NCBI GenBank assembly: GCA_002803225.1
Contig: NXFV01001259.1
Span: 62,001-126,000 of the forward strand
Reading direction: 5' to 3'
DNA length: 64,000 nucleotides
Origin: Gamarada debralockiae
Taxonomy: Eukaryota > Ascomycota > Leotiomycetes > Helotiales > Hyphodiscaceae
This document shows positions 47,264 through 58,665 of this stretch, piece after piece; the first letter of the stretch is position 1, and each line of letters opens with the position of its first letter. The position numbers and the translations under genes are program-made. The notes below the pieces were generated by a model. That model had not been told where the DNA came from and ran no database searches. It worked only from the letters and a program-made list of their open reading frames with translations.

Positions 47264-48987
47264 AGTCTTAGAGCGCCCAAGGTAGCACAGTGCCAAGTTG
47301 CAAGCAGGAACTTTATTAGGGATGGAAGGTGGATAAAAAGGCAGAGGTCTAAGAAGTTGAATGACGCAACGACGCTGCCACTATGTCTGCCTTCCAGCCT
47401 CGTCTCGTGACTAATCGTCAGATTTCCCCTAATTCTCTTAGATCGAAAGTCATTCTTAGATACTGACGCTCTACTTGGGCTTGGTGTGAGTAGAGGCGAT
47501 GAGGTGGAGTTTGCGCTGATGGTGGATGCGGTGAGGGTGAGTATTTAGCGAGGTGAGCAGAGCGGCGAGCAGTCACGTGAATGTGGCTTGGCGGGCACAC
47601 TAGTGAAGGCTGGTGTCTTTAAAATAGACCTTTAAATGAAGTCCGCACAAAAGTCACGAAATTTCAGGTGAGACGGTGAGTAGGCCTAAGCAGACCAGAC
47701 CTGAGCGGCCTGAGCAAAGGCGGCGCGTGGTCACGTGAGTATATGGTTGGGAAGCGTCGAGATTCCGGTGGGTATAACAGTAATTTTCTTCGTTGGTCAT
47801 TTAGCCTTGGAAGCACGCCCTTGTTGCTTCGATCGCTCCAAGGACTGATCCACTGAATGGTCATATTACAATTATTAAGATCTATTTTTTAAGTCGACTT
47901 CGAACCTATAACCAGATATTGTCCTTGAAATCTTGGATTATGACATAAAATATTAGTTTCTCTTGAACGTCACTTACTACTTAGAGAGGTGACTTTTGTT
48001 CTTGAATCACTTTTGTGAACCTATATATGCTTGACTGGATTCTACTTACCACAGAGAAATTGGACAATCAGGCTTCAATTGCTCAAAACAGGTCAACGAT
48101 CGGCTTCTCGGGAATGTAGAGCATTTCCTCAATGGGATCTTCAAAACTTCCTTCAAGCTCCTCGGATGGTAACCCTTTTCACTGATGTCCTTGAAACATC
48201 TCGTTCAAATAGACTGGATAACTAGACCCAATCTCTCAAACACAGCCAGCGATTTAGATCTTGAGTTCGAATTGATTTCTTGCCTTTCCCCTTCCCCCTC
48301 TCCAAAAAGAATCTCGATTCTTCAGTCCTTCGGCCGTGAGTGAGTATCAATTTTCACTCTTTGAGGTGCTTACATAGTTCTCTAATCAGTTGAACACATT
48401 AAACAGTATAATTTCAAAATTAACAAGCTTTTGATAAGTTAAGTTCATGTTTAAGGCCTTTTAACTCCTCTTCCTCTCGAGGTCTGTATTCCCTATCACT
48501 CTCGCCACTTGAGTAGGTAGAAACATGTCCACCTTTGAGCTGGATTCATTTAAGACTGATCGGTAGACTTTGGAGAGCTCACGGAAAGCCCGAGATTCGT
48601 CATATATATACTTATACTCCCATTTAAGTATCTTTTTCGTAGCTGAAGCTCTCCTCGTAGGTCCCCTCGTACAACTCCTGCTTACTAATTGTCTTATATA
48701 AGCCTAAATACTCCTCTCTGATTTGCCGGTTCGTATGTCCCTTTAGCGTTCTTGGCAAGGACGTAAGGCAAGGAACTCAGCCTTAAGAACGCGCAAATCC
48801 ACTCTTCAGGCCAGGCTGCGCCGCTGAGTGCGATGGTGCGCAAGGTCGAGGTAGGTTAATTTCGTTGTATGTCAATCCTCATTATGCTTAAATCATCTTC
48901 TCCTCTTCTCTGGGTCCTACCCTCTTCTTTCCCCCTCAATTTCCCCTCAATTCTCTTACGTTTCACCCAACTGCCAAAAACTACGCG
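47264..48987. promoter_or_regulatory. Divergent region between the NACHT gene and the Zn2Cys6 regulator
   Basis: The two genes point away from each other over 1.7 kb. The left part has two GTCACGTG sites (47572-47579, 47730-47737) inside an imperfect repeat pair. At about 48500-48760 the minus strand carries a coding-like but broken stretch (HTNRQIREEYLGLYKTISKQ, then YEGTYEESFSYEKD) that I could not assign and which may be a decayed mobile element. Confidence 0.4.
47549..47755. repeat. Imperfect repeat pair around GTCACGTG sites
   Basis: About 47550-47597 and 47708-47755 share the pattern TGAGCARAG-GCGGCG-(N)-GTCACGTGA-TAT/TGT-GGTTGG, separated by about 110 bp. Both lie upstream of the NACHT gene. 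It is either a duplicated regulatory block or the ends of a small element. Confidence 0.45.
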
Positions 48988-50707
48988 ATGACGATTGATC
49001 AAGTTCAGCGACGACGAAGACAATGCGGCCCAAAAGTCAAGACGGGATGCGGGACATGCAAGTATGATTATAACCGCGCACTATACAGATTGCAATTGGC
49101 TGACAATTCGCAGAATCCGCAGAGTAAAATGTGACGAGGCCAAACCGAATTGCCAGCGGTGTTTAAACACGGGAAGAAAATGCGACGGGTACAGTAGCGA
49201 CATTTTGATTTCGAGCAAAGAGAGCAAGAATATATTAGACCTCATCCAACGAATATCTACACATATACCTGGAAACACAGAAGAGAAAAGAGGGTTCCAC
49301 TACTTCCTGCAAAATACTGCTGCAGAGCTATCCGGATACTATGATTCTTCGTTCTGGGAAAGTCTCATACTTGCCGCATCTGCACAAGAGCCGTCCCTAC
49401 GGCATGCAGTTATAGCAATTGGAGCTCTACACGAGGATTTTTCACAAAAGAAGCTGGCGTACCCAACCCCTTCACTAGACAACTACGGAACCGAATTCGC
49501 ACTGAATCAATATGCCAAAGCCATTGGGGCATTGAGGAGGTCTCTTTCGAGCGGAAAACAGGAGCCACTTACGGCTCTCATGTCATGTATACTGTTTGTC
49601 TGTTTCGACAGTCTTCGAGGGTGGTTCGAATCAGCTATGGTCCATTTACAAAGTGGGCTTCGCATCCTACACGACATGAGGATGCGGTCAGCGGCCGACG
49701 ATCACCTTATCGAAGACAACATCGCGCCTCTCTTCATGAGATTGTCTATCCAATCCATCATCTACGTGGACACTCGAAGCACTCCGGATCGAAAAGCTTT
49801 CGCCCGCGAACTTATGAATGTCTCGGCTCGCGAGATCATTATCCCTAAGCAATTCGACACGTTGGAAGAAGCACGCAATGGCCTAAACCAAGCCGCGGAT
49901 GGTCTATTCCGGATGTTCTACATGTGTGACGGCGACTTGCCCGTTGGCTTACAGCCAGCGGAAACCTTTACACTGTTCGAAAAATACTCTGGGCAGCTCC
50001 ATTTCTGGAATCTGGCTTTCGAGAAGTTCATGGTAGCTAAAAGCCGAGATTTGAGCAGCAAGCAGATCAGGGGTGCAGCACTCCTCAAAATCCATCACAC
50101 CACTGCCAAAATTATGGCTGGTGTTCAGCCTGAACTAGATGATCTCAGCTCTTTGGCCGAAGCTGTCAATAACGCGGAGAAGTTAATGGAATATATTGAT
50201 GATTTCCAGATTGTGATCAATCTGTCGAGATCGCTGATAGCAGCCGCGGAGCAAGATGCTAAGAACGGGAAACCACCCCTTACGTTCAGTACCGACTTGG
50301 GTTTGGTTGGGCCTTTGTATTACACTTGCGTCAAATGTCCCATTCTGCCTATGCGGAAGGCTGCTATGGATCTCATGTCACGATGTCCAAGACGAGAAGG
50401 GATGTGGAACAGTATACCTGTTGCGAAGATGGTTGAGGAGTACTGGGAGATTGAAGCCAGGCATAAGGCAGCGCAGGAATCTGGTGAGGAGGTGGATGAA
50501 TTCGGGTTCCCGGTTCCCTTAAGTGATAAGGTGGATTTGATCTTCATGGATGGAATGAGATGGGAGTGGAAATGGAAAGACCCATCATTGAGACGAAGTA
50601 GGTCTTCTAGTCCCGGGTTCCTTTGGACGGAGGCGCTGCGAGATCGGTCACTTTTTGGAGATATCTATGCTTGTTTTGGGACCAATTTGCCTGATAGATC
50701 TGTTTGA
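48988..50707 (+). CDS. Zn2Cys6 transcription factor
   Basis: Exon 48988-49061 joins across a 52-bp GTATGA...TTCGCAG intron to exon 49114-50707, giving 555 residues. The intron splits the zinc cluster, so the domain is visible only after splicing: Cys at residues 21, 24, 31, 38, 41 and 48, an exact C-x2-C-x6-C-x6-C-x2-C-x6-C binuclear cluster (CGTCKIRRVKCDEAKPNC). A basic RRRR patch precedes it. The rest is the helical fungal-specific factor region seen in the SPB/Fungal_trans_2 type (ALHEDFSQ, YAKAIGALRRSL, PLTALMSCILFVCFDSLRG). Such proteins bind CGG-type half-sites in the nucleus. The target pathway cannot be read from the neighbours, none of which is a metabolic cluster. Confidence 0.92.
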
Positions 50708-51539
50708 AAGAATTTATTGCATCTAGATCAAGCAACATGTTTGATTGCCGGAAAGAGAGGAGGGTTTTCATGTTGGTTTTGCTATACCCCAGAGAGTTGA
50801 GGAAGAAAGAGTAAAATCACTCACCTATACTGACAGGCCAGAGCAGAGAGGTGGGGCAAGGGCGCCTAAGTCTCTAGGGAGGCACTTTTTGGGGAGAAAA
50901 ATATCCGCATCATATAAGCTACGTTAGGATTTAAAAAAATTACGTATTTTGAAGACAAACTCGTCATCGCTTAAATCATATTTCAGTCTCGAGAAGTCAT
51001 TTCTTTCGTCATTCCCATCTTCATTCTTCAAACAACCCCCAAGTTTAAGCGATGCTGGTCTGAAGTAAAGTTATCAACCTTGCACTTCAACACTTCGACA
51101 CAACCACCGAAGTAGGGCTCTCCTCTTCCTCGCCTTCCTTCCTTCATTCTACCTTACAATCGAGAGGTGAGCACAGTGGTGCCATCAATTATCTTCTGGC
51201 GTACCTTCAACAAATTTTGTTCCGGCGAACTCGTCCCAGACTCGACTGTCGCTGGCCAACGATTTCGACGCGTGGATGGCTGCTCGAACTCAACTTTCTG
51301 TAAGTCATCACTTGAATTGTCTCCCTTAATTTGACTTTAGATATCATCCTTTCAGTTCATTTCAGCAATGAAGGAGCTTGCCTTTACTCATCGATGACGG
51401 AAGAAGACTCGCTCCAAACGCAATCGATGGCTAAAATAGTTTAAATAAATATTACCTCACATTTCAGCTTTAGTGGACCTTTAAAGACATATGTGATGAT
51501 TCCGAATCGGTAGTTTAGCCACCGACCAGATTAGCAACC
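50708..51539. other. Intergenic between the Zn2Cys6 gene and 2EXR copy D
   Basis: No gene is recognised. Possible first exons of copy D could lie here, but I found no convincing splice pair. Confidence 0.4.
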
Positions 51540-52223
51540 GACTCCTCAGAATTCAACAGCTCAACTTCAGTCAACAACCTGTCAGCTGGTCTCACTTCCA
51601 ATCCGCCCTTCTCTGAATGATGCAAGTCTACCTTCAACGCCACTTACCGAGTTCACCTTGTTCCCGAAGTTATCACTGAAGTTACGCTCAAAAATCTTGC
51701 CATCAGTACTTTTCAAAGCCCGAGTTGTTGAAGTTGACATCGGTTGGAATGGCCTGCACCCGAATCCAGGAACGAATTCGCCCCTTCTGTACGTTTCACG
51801 AGAGTCAAAAAGAGAGGCCTTGAAGACCACCCACCCCGCATTCCGCTCCGGCGCTATTCGTCAAGGAATATACATCAATCCAGCTACCGACACGCTTCTT
51901 TGCGAATTCATTTATTTCGGCACTACCTTTCAGCAAAACAAGACACAACTGCAAGCTCCCTACGATGCTTAGCAGCAAATGGAGATGACTTGTCTGTGTT
52001 AATTAAAGTTGGGTAGCGTCCTCCCGAAGCGATGTATCTCCATCTCGTCACTTTGGCTGGATTCCGAAGCCTTGGACAGCTCGCTTTCATCCTTGCCGAC
52101 GAGGATAATGGCGGACGCAGTCGTACCACCCATTACGACTTGCCCTTGTTTCTAGTAGTAGGATGGCCCTCCCCGCTACATGATGTTGAAGTTGTCAAGG
52201 GAATGTTGCGAGATGATGAGTAA
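51540..52223 (+). pseudogene. 2EXR-domain gene, probably decayed (copy D)
   Basis: An open frame from about 51540 reads LTEFTLFPKLSLKLRSKIL, ARVVEVDIGWNG, SPLLYVSRESKREALK and GIYINPATDTLLCEF before TAG at 51970-51972. All four 2EXR blocks are present in one frame, more than in the other copies. After a frame change the text continues MYLHLVTLAGFRSLGQLAFI near 52032-52090, which matches the C-terminal LAGF-SL-ELIF block of the family. No ATG precedes the FTLF block in frame after the last stop. So the core could be intact with an unseen first exon, or the gene is frameshifted at about 51970-52030. Confidence 0.65.
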
Positions 52224-52582
52224 ATTCTACTTTGCGATCACTGAGGGAGAATGAATGATTCGGTAGCAATTCAATGGAATAGTGGCGAAAGAAATTCTGT
52301 CGTCCAATCGTTGAGAAACAGTGAAGCATTCATCAGAGACTCAGGACTGAGCTCAATGGGTGTTCTCTTGAAAATTATCATCTTTGAAATGATGCAGGCA
52401 ATTCCCACTTGGCGTTGAGTGCGAGGAGTCACTTCAACCAGAGCAGCTGTCCTGGATTCTACATTCCTCTTGCACGTATGAAAGTTGTCCCCTTTGCAAA
52501 ATATTAACTTCAAGTATGTCCATTAACTATGCAATTCATTAACAATACACCTCTCCCCTGCCGTTCTTCCAAACACCCTTTC
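52224..52582. other. Spacer downstream of 2EXR copy D
   Basis: A convergent spacer before the stop codon of the next, leftward gene. No recognisable content. Confidence 0.4.
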
Positions 52583-54438
52583 CTAAGGCAACTCATGATG
52601 GCCATAATTCTCGCTCATCGGCGCCCCACTCATATCAAACCCGCCACTCTCTCTCACAGGCCTAACACTCGCCGCATTCCCACTCATTTCCTGCACATTC
52701 GATGGTGGCTGATATGCCTGCTGTTGTGCAACTGGCGGCGGAGCTGGTGCTTGATACGCTCCCATCTCCTGTACATTCGGTGGTGGCTGATATGCCTGCT
52801 GTTGCGTAACCGGTGGGGAAGCCGGTGCTTGATACGCTCCCATCTCCTGCACATTCGGCGGCGGCTGATATGCCTGTTGTTGCGTAACCGGTGGGGAAGC
52901 CGGCGCTTGATACACTCCCATCCCCTGCACATTCGGCGGCGGCTGATATGCCTGTTGTTGCGCAACCGGTGGGGAAGCCGGCGCTTGATACGATCCTACA
53001 TTACTGCTCATCTCCTGGACATTCGGTGGCGGTTGATACGCCTGAGCAACTGGCGGCGAAGCTGACGGTTCATACGTCTCCACATTACTTCCTCCTAACT
53101 CATTCGCACTCGAATTGAAGGTATCAACCGGACTCACAGGCTGAACATTCGTCCTCCCACTCCCAGCCTGAAGCATTTGAGTTTGATTATCCAATTCCGT
53201 GTAATTACCTGGTGGATAAGGCGACTGCGCTTGCTGTTGAGGCTGTGGTTGGGTATACATTTGCGATGGCGATGTTGCAGGTTGCTGCGGTTGAGGATGT
53301 GGTTGGGCGTACATCGGCGGTGGTGATTGAGGAGTTGGTGAAGAATACTCGTTGACTTGTTGACCCATGAGCTTCTCATTCCCATTCCCATTCTCCTGTC
53401 CCGTATATGTCACTGGCGCAAAAGCTCCGGCGCCTTGAGGCATGGGCTTCATCGTCCCTCCAATCTCCGAGACCCGGTTATGGTTGTGGAATGCAGCTGC
53501 GGTCGCCGCGTCTGCCTGTTGTTGCTGGACTTGTGCTTCGTGTGCTTGGGTTGCGGCTGCATCTTGACGGCGTTTGCGAAGGATGAACCAAATTAGGAAG
53601 GCAAGGAAGGCAATCAGCGCAATGCCGCCGACGACACCCCCTACAATTGCACCGATAGGGGTCTTGGATGTGGTGTGGGAGCCAACGGTTGGGAGATTCG
53701 TGGAAGAGGACGCTGAAGAACCTTGCTGTGTTTGCGTTGGGTTGGTGGATGCTGTGCCTTTTCCGAACCCGCCAACTGGGGTTGAGAAGGACGTTTCTGA
53801 GCCTCCTCCGACGGTCACTGTCACTGGTGCAGTTTCGGTAATCGAGGTAGTACCGCCGCCTGCGAGAACCAGAGTCTGAGAGGCTCCTGCATTGGTAGTT
53901 GATATGAGGTCAACGTATAAGCTGTAAGAGATCGTAGAGCATCCGAAATTGTAGTAGGTGTTATAATCATCGAATTGAAAGGCAAAGAATCCGCAGGACG
54001 GTGCCGATGCTGGGCAATAGATTTGGGACACTGGTGGAGTCCCAATTTGAGGGTATGGCCAACATTCGGTAATCCAGTTGTAAGCTATCGAGGTTTGACC
54101 GCAGCCTTCGTACAATCCGTCTGTTGCGACGGTGAAGAGACAAGTCTCTGAGTTGTAACACACCGGTTGACCGAATCCTATGCGGCAAGTCAGTACCCTC
54201 TCAATTGAAGCCATAAGTAGATTCACGAACCTCCTGGTATAGTCCATTCTGTGCAAGTATTTGTGACTGCTCTTTTCCCCAGGTTTCTTTTCACCAGTTC
54301 CATCGAAGGAGCCTCCGTTGGCTCTTGCATGAAAGGCGATCCATATCCTACAGTCTGAGTGGGAATTTCTCCAATAGCATAACCTGTGACGGCAGATATG
54401 AACGCTGCCAAGGCCGAATATCGCAAGAGGACAGCCAT
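52583..54438 (-). CDS. Secreted-then-membrane protein with tandem-repeat cytoplasmic tail
   Basis: Two exons (54438-54231 and 54177-52583) across a 53-bp intron give 600 residues. Residues 1-20 form a signal peptide (LLRYSALAAFISAVTGYA). A Cys-rich outer part follows (CTEW, PVCYNSETCLFTVATDG, ECWPYPQIG, CPASAPSCGFFAFQF), then Ser/Thr stretches, then one membrane helix near 245-270 (GAIVGGVVGGIALIAFLAFL) ended by RKRRQ. The cytoplasmic tail is Gln/Pro-rich, with about five 26-residue repeats of the type YQAPASPPVxQQQAYQPPPN. The plan (signal, Cys-rich head, single helix, disordered tail) resembles fungal Mid2/Wsc-type surface sensors, but the head is not a canonical WSC domain. A surface-sensing role is inference. 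Confidence 0.85.
52690..53050 (-). repeat. 78-bp coding tandem repeats
   Basis: About four full units of 78 bp, plus a shorter degenerate fifth at the upstream (higher-coordinate) end, encode 26-residue repeats ending in PNVQEMG or PNVQGMG. Unit changes are mostly synonymous or conservative (VA/VT, ASP/APP). Copy number is likely to vary between strains. Confidence 0.85.
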
Positions 54439-55302
54439 GACTTCAAATTTGGGCAGAAAAAGACAAGAGGAGAGAAATGAGTGAATACCTCTGCCTGGGG
54501 AAAAGCATATATATCAGCTGTAGGCAGCCGGGACGACTTTCCCGTCCAATATTCTCATAACATAGTCGGTGCATCTTTCCTCCAGCTCACTGGAGCGATA
54601 TCAAATCAACATGCCGTGTTGTCACGCCAGGTCGTCCCAAAGTAGACAGAAAATACGGCCAGATGAGGCTCTGCCTCCTCGTAAGGCAGAATTGATTGGC
54701 ACAGGGGAGACTCGAAGGATCCTGATTTGAAGTGAGCGAATGGCACCCTGCAAAAAGAAATAAAAGTTCAGGATCAGGGTCTTGCTTTTGAACCTGGATG
54801 TGGATCTCCCATGCTCGTTTAACCCTTCCATACTTGTACAAAGCGTTGTTCGTGGCGTTCAGCTGAAGACACTAATCTCCTGATGCAGAAATGTATTGGA
54901 TGGGGAGAGAAAATAAACTCAGGAGGTTAAAAAGTATTTATTGACGTGCGATATGAGGCACTCTGGTCTAGAAGTCTATTCATAGAAGATTAAAGTCCGA
55001 GTCGGTGGAATTTGGTGTACGTGACTGAGGGTGAGGTCTGCGAGGCGAGAGCTATCACATCACTATTAAGGTGCGAATCTATCCACCATGATAATGGGGG
55101 AGCCCTCCCATCATGTACATCCATCGCGCTTCAATTTGCACAGCCCCTTTGCCCGATCACTCGTGCAGCACATTGGTTACGTAAAGATAGGTAAAGCTGG
55201 GGTATCTCCACATCTTTCATTGTCTTTCTGTTTTCATCATTACTAACGTATATTCAAATTCAATATTCTTTCCATTACCACCACTATCGTGAGGCCACTG
55301 GA
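54439..55302. promoter_or_regulatory. Divergent intergenic region
   Basis: The membrane-protein gene (leftward) and the 1,106-residue gene (rightward) both start from this 860-bp stretch. I see no gene in it. No specific regulatory motif is assigned. Confidence 0.4.
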
Positions 55303-58300
55303 ATGTCTGTTGGGATTGGCAAAGTTAACGCTTCCGGGATTTCAGCCACAAACGAGAACACCTTAGCTCTCGTGAATCTCAACCTTGATTTCTCTCTCGT
55401 GAAGTGCGAGGCTCCGCAAGAATTCGCAGCCGTGGGACGAGCGCTTTCCCCTGCACGCCGCAGTAATGCGGAGGATGGATCCAGCCATAAAACAGCCCGT
55501 AGGCTCGGTACACTGTTTGAGCAATTGATACCCTCCACACCCAAGCTCCTGAAGGCATATGGGTCGCGCGCGTCGGAGATCATAGAGACTCCCGGCATCA
55601 ACCCGAAAGGCACTCATGCAGATGGTCCATTTGAGAACTTTGTTGGGACAGACTGCACGTCAATTTGGGCTGCTGCAACATCAGGTCCAGCGTCACTAGG
55701 AATTCATCTTCTAGCTTGTATGCTCGCAAGGGCATGGGATGCCAAAGAAGCAATTTCGATTTGGGTGGAGCTGGTTAAAGAACGACAAAAAGAGATCGAA
55801 GCGGCCGTTGTCGAGAATCAGATCATCGCGACAACTACGCTCGTTGCTGCTCGTCAGGACATAGCCAGGTCAGAGCTTGGAAAGTGGGATGCTAGTGCTC
55901 GATCATGGCTTCGTCGCGCAGATCAAGCCAAGTTGGTTAATCATAACCAGTTCTTGCTTATCGTCAAGAACGTCAACATTCAATTTGGAGCGACGAAAAC
56001 AACTTATCGCAAAGTTGTCAACTCCTGGATTGTTGCAATGACTTGCTTGGAAAGGCTGCTAGATGGACTACCGCAGCAGATCTCGGATCGTGCTGTTCTC
56101 TTGGCTCTTTCGGCTTGGCATCTATTTCCTGACCTAGTCGTCTTTTCTAGTGAAGCTGTTCCTGTGACGTTCAAAGATCCCCTCATTCCAAGGCAAGCGA
56201 TCATGACGCTAGGCCTAGAGTCCTTTCATAACCCCGACCGAGCTTTTTCCGATACCCCTCGGTGGTCTCTATCCTTATCTCATCTACGATATTATGGGGA
56301 TCCCGTACAAGTTGAGAGCAAAGAAGATATGACACGGGTGAGTTTCTTGCAACTCCATATCGCTGCATTAGGAGGCGTGTTCGCCAACTGGGGCTTGTCC
56401 AGGCCGAGTATGTTCAATGCAGTGTCTTGGATGAAGGGGTTTTGGGAGTACTTGAACGAAAATTCGTCCGACTTCATCACTCAGCCATGCTCAGAAGAAC
56501 TCTCTTGGCTGCGAGGTCTTGCAGAAGCTGCCACATACATGAGAGGTGCTTCTTCTAAAGAGCTTTCCTTGTGTATGAACCTATTGGACTTTGGACGGCG
56601 AAGAGCTCGGAACTTTCTTACGGATCCTGGCCGTGAAGCTGAAAGCATGCTACCGTTCTTTGGGCTCTGCAATCCGGCAATTATGGCTGCTCTTTCCGAA
56701 GATACGGACATCAATGCCGGCATTCGCTACTTAAGGGAGATCGCACAAACCTCGCAATTCGAGGAGTCCAACGGCATAATCTGCTTTGTGCAAGAAATAG
56801 ACCATCTAGTGTACTATGAGTATGCTACAGCTATACCTCACGAGCGGAGGACTGATAAGCGCTCGCATGACGGTACTTTTAAGACCGAACTTGTGCATGC
56901 TAGATGGATCGGAGCGCTTGCGGTCCGTAAGGGGGACAGAAAACTAGAACCTCTTGTCGAAAGGGTCTCAAGATCTGGCTGCCTTTGCCGGGATTCATGT
57001 ACGAATTCATGCTCCTGCCGAGTGGGTGATCAGTACTGTAGTACTTTGTGCCATCAGGAGGATACACCTGAGTGTATCTCCTGTGCAAACAATTTCCATA
57101 CCGCTATCGACCTGAAATCACGCTTTGGTTCGATCGTCGACCGAGGGGAGCTTTGCATGGTTTTTGGAGATGACCAGCAGTACCGGAATCCCAAACACGC
57201 TAACAGCAAAACCTTGTACTGGAATGACCCACCGTTGCTCTTTCAACAAAACGAATGCAAGGCTTCTGTTATAGTTCCTAGCGCATCAGCATCATCATGT
57301 CAGTGCTTCGAGCTTAGATCAGAGTGGCCGAATCACGCAAGCTCGGGGGGCCATAGGGAGATGAAGTTCGAATTGTGTACCCGCTCGCGGAAGAATGAGA
57401 AGATGATGACTGGATTCAGTTTATACGTCGCAGGGAAGCCGGGACTTGGTATGACAAAAGCGGCCTATGCAAGGGCCGCTTCTGATGCATCCAGGAAGTA
57501 CGTCCAGCCAGAAGCCGGATTAGACTGGCTCAAAAACGGATCTGCCAACAAAACCCGCATCTGGGATTTGATTGCTGTGCTTCGAAAGGGCAAGCTGAAT
57601 TCAATCCCAAAGCTGCCTGAAGGTGTTCCGACTCCTAGGGGGTTGAACTGGGAATACAGTCAGTGTCACACTTCAACAATGCTTCTTGGGAGTAATAAGC
57701 CATCAGGCGACTGGTTTGAAGCTCTAGAGGCGCTCTGTGTAGCTGCAACTATCTAGAAAGATTTTGTTGGAACCTCAGTGTCTTTGAAAATACTCTCACA
57801 TCCATTGCACAAGGCTCGGTGGATACCAACATACAATGCAGCAGACTATCCCGTTGCTGATCATAACCTATACTCTGAATCCTGGGATCCTCGAAGCGCT
57901 TCAAATATACTGGCTTCAATGCGACGAGAAAATACGTTTGCGTGTATTGCAATGTTCGAGTCCGGGGAGTTGAATATTCGGCCGTCAGATCTTGACTCTG
58001 TCTTAGCTATATGCTGTGACAACTCGATTTTCGTAGCGGGGGTGCTACTCAGTGATCCGTTCACTCTGATCAAAGGTAGTGATGTTCGACACATTGTTGG
58101 AAATATTGGACACGCAGGTATGACAATGATGATTTCCCCAGATAAACCAAGGATCAGACCACCCAGCGACGGTTACAACATCGTGCAGCATGCGGGGTAC
58201 GACTTCAAACGCGAAGATAACTTCAAAGGAACATCACTGCATCTTTCCTTTACGGAATGGAAGCTGGCAATTTCCACAGGAACGACAGGAATAACAGGCG

Positions 58301-58665
58301 TGATTGACCAGGAAGTCCATTTCCTGGAGTCTGTTGTCTCATTGTGGGATCATGGCCAATGGGTAGCGGATCTGGATATTCTCGGCTTAGAGAAAAAGTA
58401 TTTCCGTCGAGTTGATCGGTTCTGCACCTGTGGAGCTCAAACAGATCTGTTGGATAATCAGGAATTGATTTCTTTGGATTCCTGGGAGGAGTTACTTGAT
58501 CCTCCTGGTGTTACAGGAATTCTGAGAGCACATAGGAACTGGGCTGCCCGACTGGCTGCTGTATCTCTTCTGATCCAAAAAGGGGAGGCTGAAAAGTTGG
58601 CAGTAATCGGAGAGAACAAACTGTGTTGGAGGTGTTCGATTATTTCGGAGTTTATGATTGACTGA
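55303..58665 (+). CDS. Uncharacterised 1,106-residue protein
   Basis: Two long open frames (55303-57736 and 57779-58665) join over a 42-bp GTGTAG...CTCAG intron to give 1,106 residues. Without the intron the first frame would stop at 57754-57756 and the second would lack a start in frame. I recognise no enzyme motif. It starts with NTLALVNLNLDFSLVKCEAP, then RALSPARR, LGTLFEQLIPSTPKLLKAYG and a helical core with DGTSIWAA-like text (GTDCTSIWAAATSGPASLGI). Residues about 560-595 hold a dense Cys cluster (CLCRDSCTNSCSC, CSTLCHQ, CISC) that may bind zinc. No signal peptide or membrane helix is seen. The arrangement reminds me of large orphan proteins in Leotiomycetes, but I could not check this. 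The open frames and one clean intron argue that it is a real gene. Confidence 0.75.
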
